DNA from: Forficula auricularia
Taxonomy: Eukaryota; Arthropoda; Insecta; Dermaptera; Forficulidae
DNA: 64,000 nt
Assembly (NCBI GenBank): GCA_024734495.1
Contig: JALMQS010000153.1
Span: 11,509,876-11,573,875, forward strand
Direction: 5' to 3'
In this document: positions 53,776-64,000 of the stretch, piece after piece
Layout: every line of letters begins with the position of its first letter
How positions within the stretch are numbered: position 1 is the first letter of the stretch
Made by a program: the position numbers and the translations under genes
The notes under the pieces: generated by a model
The model's database searches: none
What the model saw: only the letters and a program-made list of their open reading frames with translations
Told to the model about the DNA's origin: nothing

Positions 53776-55453
53776 CCGCGGTGATTCAATAAGGGTGACG
53801 AGGTACCGTATCTCAGGAACTAATAATCGTAGAAGTTTGGGAAAAAAATCCTTCAGAGGAAATCGGCCAAGAAAAATTGCTGGAAATATTTTTTAAGTTC
53901 ATACATCCACCGCTAGGTGGCTAAATAGCTTCGATCGTATAAAAAATGCAATTTTCTCAAAAATTTTCCAATATAAGTTTAAAAATGAATACTCTCACGT
54001 TAATGCCACCATAATAGTCCATCTTTTTGATAAATGACTTTTTATTGTAGGACGTAAAATAAAGGCGGGAGGGGATGCTAAACTTTTATGGACTGCAGTG
54101 TCTATAACTTAAGTTTGACTTAACGGAATTTTGTTAACAAGGTCTGGTTCAAGAAGGGAAGGTTTGGTGAATAAAATAAAAAACCATCCATGCCATTCTA
54201 GTTCTTGCCGCCCTCGCTAAGGGGCGTGTTTTATAAAGTTAACCGTTTTATTGATTTTTCTCCAAAATCTTAAATGGAACCTTATAATTATTTTATTAGA
54301 TTCAGAAAGTAGATCAAATTTGCAACAAAATATGTTCAAACCGCATGTCGACATCTTTTTTCGTTTAACAGTTATTGCTTAAAGAATATTTTATTAACGA
54401 ATTTATTAAAGAAACAAAATAGGTAATTGAGTTTTCAATTTTTTTTAAGTTTCGTAGTCAAGCATGCCATGGAGAAATAAAAAAACAGTTTAAAACTTTG
54501 TTCTTATTTTCATCTAATCACAACAATAATGATAATAACGCTTTTCTGTGTCGCCTGTGAGTAGGTATTAAATTTCAAAAATGTCTAATTTCTTAGAAGG
54601 CCGTGAAAGACTTGGTTGACAGTTTCTATGGAAACGGCGATTTTTCACAAATAGATGTTAATGTTTTAATTGTTATTTTATTGTTTGTTATGTTATATCA
54701 TTATTGTTGTGATTAGATGAAAATAAGAACAAAGTTTTAAACTGTTTTTTTATTTATCCATGGCATGCTTGACTGCGAAACTTGAAAAAAAATTGAAAAC
54801 TCAATTACCTATTTTGTTTCTTTAATAAATTCGTTAATAAAATATTCTTTAAGCAATAACTGTTAAACGAAAAAAGATATCGACATGAGGTTTGAACATA
54901 TTTTGTTGCAAATTTGATCTACTTTCTGAATCTAATAAAATAATTATACGGTTCCATTTAAGATTTTGGAGAAAAATCAATAAAACGGTTAACTTTATAA
55001 AACACGCCCCTTAGCGAGGGCGGCAAGAACTAGAATGGCATGGATGGTTTTTTATTTTATTCACCAAACCTTCCTTTCTTGAACCAGACCTTGTTAACAA
55101 AATTCCGTTAAGTCAAACTTAAGTTATAGACACTACAGTCCATAAAAGTTTAGCATCCCCTCCCGCCTTTATTTTACGTCCTACAATAAAAAGTCATTTA
55201 TCAAAAAGATGGACTATTATGGTGGCATTAACGTGAGAGTATTCATTTTTAAACTTATATTGGAAAATTTTTGAGAAAATTGCATTTTTTATACGATCGA
55301 AGCTATTTAGCCACCTAGCGGTGGATGTATGAACTTAAAAAATATTTCCAGCAATTTTTCTTGGCCGATTTCCTCTGAAGGATTTTTTCCCAAACTTCTA
55401 CGATTATTAGTTCCTGAGATACGGTACCTCGTCACCCTTATTGAATCACCCGG
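53776..55453. repeat. 1.68-kb near-perfect palindromic element
   Basis: The left arm (53776 to about 54535) and right arm (about 54690-55453) are reverse complements with few differences. Examples are CTAGGTGGCTAAATAGCTTC at 53912 and its complement at 55292. TA stands at both borders (53774-53775, 55454-55455). The central ~150 bases are not paired. No coding capacity. Confidence 0.9.
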
Positions 55454-55978
55454 TACAATACGTGAAGCTTTTTTCAAGAATAAAATTCACTAAAAGCAAA
55501 ATTATAAGCTCAACTATATGAAATAAAAAAGAAATAATAAGTTTCAAATATTTAAATTCTTCTTCTTCTCATATTTTCATTTTCTAAAATTATTTATTTC
55601 AGTAATTTATATGGTACGACACTAACCAAGTCTATATAGTTATCATTCTAGTACAAGGTGACATGGAATTGAGCTTTTCTAGAACAATCACAATTTATTG
55701 ATAATTTCTCTCCTGCACTCAAACTTGTCAGGACTTGGCTTTTAGATCATTGCACGTTATTACATATGTGAATCGATAATGGATAGTCAGGGATTATTAT
55801 ATCCGTGACCCTTTTAAAAATAAATTATCATTCCTCATATCCTTCTTTAATCCCATTCGATTTAAACTAGGGCTGCCCAGCCTGTGGCCTCTAATATAAA
55901 GTCATAAAATTCCTTAAAACGTTGAGATTTATATGTATAATAGATACTGAAAACACACAACAATTTGTCCTGATAATT

Positions 55979-56400
55979 TTTTACTTTATCCAATGCAAAG
56001 CATGGGTAAAGTATTGGTAATCGCTCTCGGGGCAAGCGTGACTTCAAAGGGTCCTCAGGTAAAGACTACGGAACCAATGGACTCAATTAAAGTCACAAAT
56101 TGTAGTATTCAATTAGGTTGAATTTTAGCACGTGACGGTTTTGCCAAAAATTACAAGGGGTCTCGACGAGAGGCCAAAAAGTGCGATTCTTACTTTATCC
56201 AATGCAAAGCATGGGTAAAGTATTGTAATCGCTCTCGGGGCAAGCGTGGCTTCAAAGGGTCCTCAGGTAAAGACTACGGAACCCATGGACTCAATTAAAG
56301 TCACAAATTGTAGTATTCAATTAGGTTGAATATTAGCACGTGACGGTTTTGCCAAAAATTACATGGGGTCTCGTCGAGAGGCCAAAAAGTGCGATTTTTT
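55979..56400. repeat. tandem duplication, 209-bp unit, two copies
   Basis: ACTTTATCCAATGCAAAGCA begins both units (55983, 56192), and both end at AGAGGCCAAAAAGTGCGA. Few differences. A short GGATGTATGGATGGATGTAT run follows at 56415-56455. Confidence 0.9.
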
Positions 56401-56913
56401 CATTTAGTGCGTGCGTATGGATGGATGTATGGATGGATGTATGTATGGATGGATGTTATCGCTTTTTTGGCCCACGATTTTTTCCACACCGTTGCACCGA
56501 TTGAAATGAAATTGAAAACCTACCATTAGTTTAACAAAATGAAGCGCTGATTAGTTTTTGGTACATATCGGCCCACAAACATTAGTACTTTATTTCGGTA
56601 CTTTTTAGTTTTTTCTAAATATCTTGAAAATGACTTAACCAATTTTGATGAAATTTAATATCCTAATTAAATACCTTGGGGACCACACAAAAGGTTAAAT
56701 AAAGTTTTTAGTAAAATTATATTTTAAAGTACTTTACTCTAGAGTAAGATGGTACTTTTTTAATTTTTTAAATTGTTTAAAATTTATTCATTTGAAAGTT
56801 TTAATATAGCTCATTTAGCCTTGCTTAAGTAAGAATGGATAGGCTTCTCTCTGTGAAATGCTAAAAATTTGGGAGGAATTTTTATGAGTAACCATAGCAA
56901 CTGCGTTGTTTTC

Positions 56914-57900
56914 TTATCCGTTACCTTTGCTGAAGACAGAGAAATCGATTTTAAACCAAAAATAGCGATTGATTCTCATCTAGTTCTTGAGGAATAATCA
57001 TTCTATATTGGATTTTTGACGTTTCGGTTTTTATTAGTAACCATTGCTGAAGACATAGAGAAATCGATTTTAAACCAAAAATAGAGATTGATTCTCATCT
57101 AGTACTTGAGGAATAATCATTCTATATTGGATTTTTGACGTTTCGGTTTTTATTAGTAACCATTGCTGAAGACATAGAGAAATCGATTTTAAACCAAAAA
57201 TAGCGATTGATTCTCATCTAGTACTTGAGGAATAATCATTCTATATTGGATTTTTGACGTTTCGGTTTTTATTAGTAACCATTGCTGAAGACATAGAGAA
57301 ATCGACTTTAAACCAAAAATAGCGATTGATTCTCATCTAGTACTTGAGGAATAATCATTCTATATTGGATTTTTGACGTTTCGGTTTTTATTAGTAACCA
57401 TTGCTGAAGACATAGAGAAATCGACTTTAAACCAAAAATAGCGATTGATTCTCATCTAGTACTTGAGGAATAATCATTCTATATTGGATTTTTGACGTTT
57501 CGGTTTTTATTAGTAACCATTGCTGAAGACATAGAGAAATCGACTTTAAACCAAAAATAGCGATTGATTCTCATCTAGTACTTGAGGAATAATCATTCTA
57601 TATTGGATTTTTGACGTTTCGGTTTTTATTGGTAACCATTGCTGAAGACATAGAGGAATCGACTTAAAATCAAAAATAGCGATTGATTCTCATCTAATAC
57701 TTGAGAAATAACAATTCTACATTAGGTTTTTGACGTTTCGATTATTATTGGTAACCATTGCTGAAGACATGGAGGAATCGACTTAAAATCAAAAATAACG
57801 ATCAATTCTTATCTAATACTAGAGGAATAACCTTATTACATTCCATTTTTGATGTTTTGACTATTAATGGAAACCTCTACTGAAAATGTAGAAGAATCGA
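56914..57900 (+). repeat. 119-bp tandem array, about eight units
   Basis: Unit starts (ATTAGTAACCATTGCTGAAG) recur at 57033, 57152 and 57271, and so on, with a period of 119. The central units are almost identical, while those after about 57640 are increasingly diverged. Confidence 0.93.
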
Positions 57901-57959
57901 CTTAAAATCAAAAAGACTAAATTCTTTTATGGCAAACAACTCAAGCTTGAGCTCAAGCT

Positions 57960-58195
57960 CAGTTATTTTTGATTTTAAGTCGTTTCCTCCATTCTTCAGC
58001 AATGGTTACCAATAATAATCAAAACGTCAAAAACCTAATGTAGAATATGTTATTCCTCAAGTATTAGATGAGAATCGATGGCTATTTTTTGATTTTAATT
58101 CGATTCCTCTATGTCTTCAGCAATGGTTACAATAATAACCGAAATGTCAAAAATCCAATGTAGAATGGTTATTCCTCGACTCTTAAATGAGAATT
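57960..58195 (-). repeat. two inverted units of the 119-bp repeat
   Basis: GATTTTAAGTCGTTTCCTCC and CAGCAATGGTTACCAATAAT are the reverse complement of the array unit. Confidence 0.88.
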
Positions 58196-58859
58196 ATTTT
58201 GAATTAATGTCAATATGAACTACAAATTGCAAGTGATATCTGATTAATAATAAAGGAACAAACATATTAATATTTCAAATGAATTTGGATAAAGTTTAGC
58301 AACGATCCGTTGCAGTTTATTTTTCTCTAAAATAAGAAATCTGAAAATTTACTGTGAAGTTTTCGAAAAATAAAAGTGAAATTTTTAATTTTTAATCTGG
58401 TACTAGATTTCAAGATTTCCGAAAAATTAATCATAATTTTGCTCTATTTTCGAATCCATTTTCATTAGAAATAAATTTTCTACTTAGCAAACTTTCTGAA
58501 TGAATGTTCTAAAACAACAATTAGATACCGATCTAAAAAAAAATTGAATATTGTCTCTTTATTAGAATTTTATATTAATTATCTAGCCAGGAAATAATAT
58601 AAACAAATACTAATACATGATATCACTTTTTGTAAATATGTAGGTATGTATTTACATATACGAGAAGCTATTTTCAAGTATAAAATTTACGAAAATAAAA
58701 TTAAAAACTCACTCTGAGCTAAAAATTATTTTTCTAAATTATTAACTATATTTTTATGAATAACAAATATCAATAGAATTAAAATATTTTATCCGCGGTC
58801 CGAGACAATTTTTTTCTTCAAATGTGGCCCGTGTAAGCCAAAAGGTTGGACACCCTTGA

Positions 58860-60564
58860 ATCAGACTAAAATTTAACATTCATTAAATAAAAGATATTTT
58901 TTTAACCATATTATTAAACTTCGCTGAGTATGTAATAGTGAGTTTTTGATTTTAATAATATTTCGAACATACACAAATGCACATGAGTCGTTTTCCACCT
59001 TTTTTCTTGATCTAGCTCCTAACATTGTTTATCAAGTACGCTTATGATTATTTAAGATTCAATATTGAAAAATAAAAAATAAATATTTATTAGAGTATTT
59101 ATTAATGATTGCGGGGTTATTTACAAACATGACAATTAAAGATTTGGTTATCTACCTACAATTTTCAATTTCTATATGAAAATCTATGTCATTCTTAAAA
59201 TGAGCTTGTTAAATTTGCATATTGTTAAATAAAAAAACAAAATAACCCATACCAACTTGTTATATAATAGAAACATCTACGTATACTTTGATAAAATTTT
59301 AAAATCATTGATTGTGGCTACAGATTGGCACAAGTTTATCTAAAATTTAGAACAATTCCATCCATTTCATAAAATTATTAAACCTTTAATAATTAATCAT
59401 TGAAATTTATCATCATTAAATTTTGTTTTGTTTTGTTTTTCTTATATCAGAATCAATGCTATTTTATTTCTAGATGGTAATAACTAAATTTGTCTCATGT
59501 ATCATATTCCTCTACCCTAACCTTTTCTAACCACATTTTTAGCTTTTCTTTGAATGAATAAATTTTGTCATTGTCAGTGAATAGAGATTAGTTTTTTCAT
59601 TGTAATTTTTGGTTTAGACCATTAGCTTACAAAAATATCACTTAAATATGCTATCTCTATAGACATAAATAATAAATTCATTGATAACAGTGTGTTTTTG
59701 CTGGATTATTTTATGACTTGGTTCTTGGATTCATTTAAAAATGTGAAAAATTCAGTACCTAGTTCATTCAGTCGCTTTATCACTTTTCCTAGTCTCAACC
59801 AACATATATTTTTTTAAATAGTAGGCAGTCGTAGTTACTAACCGTATCAATGCAAATCTGCCTGAATAGTATTGTATTAAAGCCCAATTTTTTACCTCAT
59901 CTCTGGGCTGATTTTTAATTAAAAATTTATATACATACTACACTAAGATATTCAAATTGCTAAGAATAGTCGGACAATATAGAATTTAGATAGGATGGTC
60001 ATTAGGAGCGATCAACTCAACTTTTATAGAGTATTTTATTGCAATCAGGAACACATATTTTGATTAGAAATTTCAATTCGATCAGCTATGCTGAATTGGG
60101 TCAAAATTGAATTTCAAGATTTAACTCTAACTAACCAAGAAACCAAGTTATATAAATAGTTGTAAAATCAATAATAGATAAGACTCGAACATAAACGGTC
60201 TTAACCATCAGTATTCCTAGACGCTTGCTTTCCCATCTACATTAACAATAATTTATTTACGCAAATATTATTTTCTACAAAGATTTAATTTTCCACTATC
60301 TTGTTCTGTTAATAACACCCAAGTTTTTTTAGACATTGGCTTCAGATAGTGGTTGACTAGTTCTTTTTAATATTTCCTATTTTAAAATATTGATTATATA
60401 AATTGTGTCTAGTACCAAAATAATCTTTATTACACCAGTGAGACTTGTTGAATGATCATATTAACTAATATTAAACATATAACTAATACACTAGAAATTA
60501 ACTAGTAAATTAGTTTCAATTATATATTTTTATTTTTACTTTTTTCATTTGTTTTTGTTTTCAG
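58860..60564. other. AT-rich intron or intergenic DNA
   Basis: No exon, RNA gene or bounded element recognised. Confidence 0.45.
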
Positions 60565-60604
60565 ATATCCAGTCAATAATACAACATACTTAAAACAGAA
60601 TAAC
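60565..60604 (+). CDS. probable exon (same or second gene)
   Basis: A TTTGTTTTCAG acceptor and a strong AAC/GTAAGT donor bound 40 bases: one completing base, then YPVNNTTYLKQNN. Leaves in phase 0 into the exon at 63384. Confidence 0.55.
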
Positions 60605-61323
60605 GTAAGTTTTTAATTATTTTATTTAAACAATGTTTTTTATTATTAAAAAGTTTTCCTTATCAATCTATCACTCGATCATCTCTTAATTTGGCGGTAT
60701 AAAAAATCACCTAGAGTAGAAAAAACAAAAACAAAAAAAAAATTATAATATCATAATAAAAAAAGTCATATGAAAAGAGTAAAAATAAATTTTTTTTACT
60801 TATCTCTGAAATTTAGGCTATATTTTTATTATATTACGTCTTTTTCTGGCAGAATGTTTGGATAACATCTTTTTGATAGATTAGAGTTACAAACTCAGTT
60901 TAAACTTGCTAAGGCTATTATGATTTTTTTAATGCAATGCTCCTATTAACATACCATTAATGAAAAAAACATTAAGATAATAAAAAATGTAATTACAATC
61001 ATTTGAGATTTTTCGAACTTTACCATAATAAAATGCTCCCTAAAGGTTTTGTAATTGAGCACCTGTCGATGCAACCCGTAATCACGACGCTCTATTTGAA
61101 TGCATACCTTTAGCTAGTCAGGCGTCCCTAATAAAAGTCTGAAATAAATATGCCAACTAGAAATTCTTCAAATGGCCAAAAATCAGTATTCGTAAATAAA
61201 AATATAATTAAATTATCTTAATTAATTATTATTTTTAGGCTTATGGCTTAAAAAAATTTTTTTAAGTGAAAACAATTAAAAATTATCTTAATGTTCGCAA
61301 ATACAGATTCTAATAGTACTTAA

Positions 61324-61481
61324 CTAGCTGCAAGGCCCGCCTTCGGCGGCCCTATTGCTACCCATGGCACTCGCCCCCTGGACCCCTACCTTGAAATCCA
61401 CTCAGCACCCCCACCCACCCCACCACCCCAATGTACAGACAAAACATTAATGATATATATATATATATATATAGAGAGAGA
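61324..61481 (-). mobile_element. Helitron-like element, short deleted copy
   Basis: On the minus strand it runs from TCTCTATATATATATA through TTTTGTCTGTACATTGGGG to a GGGCCGCCGAAGGCGGGCC hairpin and TTGCAGCTAG. Only both ends remain. Confidence 0.65.
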
Positions 61482-61500
61482 TAATTTCATTTAGTAACGA

Positions 61501-61681
61501 TGGGGGTTGGGTTAGGCTAGGTGGTAGCATGTCAGCCTGCTAACCAAGAGGAACCGGGTTCGAATCCGACTCGAGGCATCCGGCTAAAATCTGACCCCGG
61601 GGTCGAGACACATTTATAAAAATATAATAAATAGTATCGTAAATTGGCTTATGGCTAGAAAGGCCGAAAAGTAAAAAAAAA
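61501..61681 (+). mobile_element. tRNA-derived SINE, family B, copy 3
   Basis: The A-box-like GGCTAGGTGGTAGC, B-box GGGTTCGAATCC, shared body and poly-A match the copies at 10.4 and 19.2 kb. Confidence 0.87.
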
Positions 61682-61811
61682 GTACTTAACCATGACGACA
61701 GTTTTTGTTGGGGTACGGACATAGGTACATACATACAGAAGCAGGCACAAATACGCTTTAGTAGTATAGGATAATATTATTAAAGTTTCAATTGCCAAGA
61801 GAAGAAAAGTA

Positions 61812-62080
61812 TAAATTTCTAAAGAAATCACGAGAGTATGTCAACTACTAAATCCGAATTGTCAGGAATAATTTTTATTAAATGACAGAAGAGTTGTGTT
61901 TACTTCTATGGGATCGAACCAGACTGCCAAAATTATCAATTTCTGCTAATTGGCTACCAATTTAAGTTGAAATATGTATTGTACTACTATTTCACTCAAA
62001 GATTAAATCTTCATTTGTAAAATTTAACAGTCCAGCGAGACACTCACTCCTTTCGTGATTTCTTTGGTACCTAATTAGTT
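61812..62080 (-). mobile_element. SINE-like repeat with fold-back ends
   Basis: The minus strand has GGTAGCCAATTAGCAGAAAT and TGGTTCGATCCC (B-box-like), related to 36885-36935. AAGAAATCACGAGAG and CTTTCGTGATTTCTT pair at the ends. Confidence 0.45.
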
Positions 62081-62488
62081 TTAATAACCTTGGCTCTTAG
62101 TAAGTCTACCGACCGTCCATCGTGGAGCAAAAACTTGGCATAACTTGCATGAGCCATGAGGATCGAGCGTCTCGCTTGGTATCTAGAGTATTTCCTGGCA
62201 TTTTCGTTTAATGTTTGAGAGTGTTAATTATGATAAAATATGTTCTCCTTTGTATGTATGCTTTGGCAATGTACTGGATATATAATTTGCTAAAATGAAT
62301 TTTAACAATTCACTTTGAGTTTTGATCTGTCTTTTCGGGTTCCTTGTAAATTACGGACCCTAGGTCAGAATCTCGCTCACAGGTCTAGCCAATAAAAGGT
62401 TATCTTGGTTATATTGGTCTTTTCCTCGAGATGAAAAACTCTACTAAATAATAATAATTGTTTTACACCCCGTGTAATATAGTGACTA

Positions 62489-62675
62489 AGGGCCCGGACT
62501 CAGTGGAGAGCGTTCGGCGGGGCGGTAGCGGAGGCGATGCGTGGGAAGAAAACAAACACGAGCTTTTTATTAAACTGTCCTCAGTGGGCGCTGGACGTTC
62601 TACTTAGACCAGCATAAAAACGCTCTGCCATACGCACCACGCCCCGCCAAACGCACTCCACTCAGGCCTCAGTCT
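62489..62675. mobile_element. GC-rich MITE with imperfect terminal repeats
   Basis: ACTCAGTGGAGAGCGTTCGG and GGCGGGGCG on the left pair with CGCCCCGCCAAACGCACTCC then ACTCAGG on the right. The GC content is far above the neighbourhood. Confidence 0.6.
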
Positions 62676-63085
62676 TACACGTGAGAAAAATAATAAATGT
62701 TGCCCAACTGGGCTCGCTCGTTGTGTTTAAACAGAGATCAATGTGTAAATTGGCTTTTCTTGTGCTCTGCGACACAAAACAATGATTTAAAAATATCACT
62801 ATCACTCTGAGATTATCTCTTACATACAGTCAACACTTTCATATGTAACGTATCATTGCTTCTGAAATATATAAATGTAGTCTTATGTCAAAAGAATGTG
62901 ACCATCTAACAATAAAACACATTTCTCTATCTGATAGCATTTGGGAAACTTATGCAAATGATTTGTTGTCATTTAGATAAATAAATTAATTAAAACTAAA
63001 GATATGAACATCTATTTTTTGAAAATAGATGTGAATGTTTGTCAAAAAATTAGCTCGGGTTAAAAGTCAATGTATATTAAAAGAG

Positions 63086-63357
63086 AAAGAATTTAATTTT
63101 TAGGACAAATTCTAGGATCTTAGTAGAAATATTTTTACATTGCTAGGGAATTCATTTCCTCAGAAGTCGAACCTGAGAGGATGAATCCCCTCTGATATCG
63201 CAATATAAAAATATTTCTCCTAAAATCCTAGAATTTGTCCTAAAAATTAAATTCTTAGAGTCGAACCTGAGAGGATGAATCCTCTCTGATATCGCAATAT
63301 AAAAATATTTCTCCTAAAATCCTAGAATTTGTCCTAAAAATTAAATTCTTTCACTTT
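63086..63357. repeat. inverted repeat with one arm duplicated
   Basis: AATTTAATTTTTAGGACAAA on the left pairs with TTTGTCCTAAAAATTAAATT at 63234 and again at 63329. The right arm block starting GTCGAACCTGAGAGGATGAA occurs at 63167 and 63261. Confidence 0.85.
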
Positions 63358-63383
63358 TAAATTAATTAACTTTTTTTTTACAG

Positions 63384-63525
63384 TCAATCAAAAACAAAAC
63401 CAAAAATAAAAACGAACATACTATATTAGATGATGATTCGGATTGCTCGTGCCAACAAAAGAGTGGAGAAGCACTTTTGGAACAAGAAAAAAAAATTCTA
63501 AAGTCGAAACCAGATTGGGCTAAAT
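63384..63525 (+). CDS. probable exon (same or second gene)
   Basis: A TTTTTTTTTACAG acceptor, then SIKNKTKNKNEHTILDDDSD, CSCQQKSGEALLEQEKKILK and SKPDWAK, with a donor at GTAAGA in phase 1. Strong charge and open frame support coding. The gene continues beyond the window. Family not recognised. Confidence 0.6.
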
Positions 63526-64000
63526 GTAAGATTTTTTTTATATTATATATATGCTAAGTTGAACCTGATTTATATGTGCCTAAGATGTCTCTCAAATCAG
63601 TCACTTTAAAATCAATTAGGGGAAATTTTTGTTTTTATGTAATTTTGAAAATTTAAAAGGGCTTATGAATTCTTAAACTGTTTACAAATACAAATGAAGC
63701 ATTTTGAGATACACATCTCTTACCTACGTAGCTTTAAACTATTTTCACTGATATTTTATGAGTATTTAAAAAATAAATGTTTTAATTTTTTATATCTGCG
63801 AACAACTATGGTAGTACGGTCAATATGGGTATGAGTTCAACTCTATAACTATTTATCAAGTATCTAAGTGATATTGTTTCTAGAAGCATATTTAAGAAAT
63901 ATCACGAGATCACTAAGAAAATGCTGTATTATAATAATTTTTATGTTTTGTCGATCTTTTAATTACTTTAATGATTTTTTGAAATTATTCTTAAAACATA
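63526..64000. other. no gene seen
   Basis: Start of the intron after the exon at 63384-63525, AT-rich, no other feature supported. Confidence 0.4.

Larger units (their letters stand above)
53632..58857. mobile_element. two nested hAT-like copies filled with later insertions
   Basis: Left-end sequences with CAGGGCTGTCC (53634) and AGGGCTGCCC (55868) are followed by the same ACGTTGAGATTTA-like block. A right end CCAAAAGGTTGGACACCCTTG stands at 58837-58857. Sequence near 55458-55530 repeats near 58660-58730, which suggests two copies. The first is split by the palindrome at 53776-55453, the second by the tandem arrays. The exact borders are uncertain. Confidence 0.5.

Noticed and set aside
56914..57900. 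Possible CRISPR array
   Set aside because: Units are contiguous 119-bp copies with no spacers, in a eukaryotic genome.

Overview
ORGANISM. This is an AT-rich nuclear fragment of an insect or other arthropod. The genes have introns with GT/AG borders. One gene is eukaryotic eIF1. Another is a BTB-Psq transcription factor, a family typical of arthropods. Repeats are abundant: mariner, hAT, piggyBac, PIF/Harbinger-like MITEs, RTE-type and Jockey/CR1-like LINEs, Helitron-like elements and tRNA-derived SINEs. I cannot name the order or species from sequence alone.

LAYOUT. 1-7.9 kb is a repeat field: an RTE LINE 3' end split by a non-autonomous hAT, a dead piggyBac transposase, a small hAT MITE, a 0.7-kb piggyBac-type MITE and a fold-back element. 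7.9-12.9 kb (minus) is a complete eIF1 coding gene of three exons and 110 residues, with a 4.3-kb second intron full of LINE and SINE debris. 13.4-21.1 kb holds a 4.2-kb hAT transposon (8-bp target duplication, broken transposase, LINE insertions), a PIF/Harbinger-like MITE, a SINE and an orphan terminal exon of a small membrane protein. 22.4-37.3 kb (minus) is a BTB-Psq gene: ten coding exons join with no frame conflict into 558 residues, with one N-terminal BTB domain and four Psq helix-turn-helix repeats. Its introns carry well-bounded transposons, including three separate mariner lineages and a mariner inserted in another mariner. 37.7-42.9 kb has a Helitron-like element, a 1.05-kb fold-back and two G/C-run MITEs. 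42.9-53.3 kb, possibly continuing past 63.5 kb (plus), holds exons of a protein I do not recognise, with one apparent frameshift. 46-64 kb also carries fold-backs, among them a 1.68-kb near-perfect palindrome, and a 119-bp tandem array.

HOW IT FITS TOGETHER. The host genes are spread thinly among repeats and do not form a functional cluster. eIF1 is a housekeeping translation factor, the BTB-Psq protein a likely chromatin or DNA-binding regulator, and the plus-strand gene is of unknown role. The most noteworthy points are the four-Psq architecture with phase-0 cassette exons 6-9 (two clearly duplicated), an open mariner transposase whose first catalytic Asp is Asn, the very long inverted repeats, and recurring hammerhead-ribozyme-like motifs.
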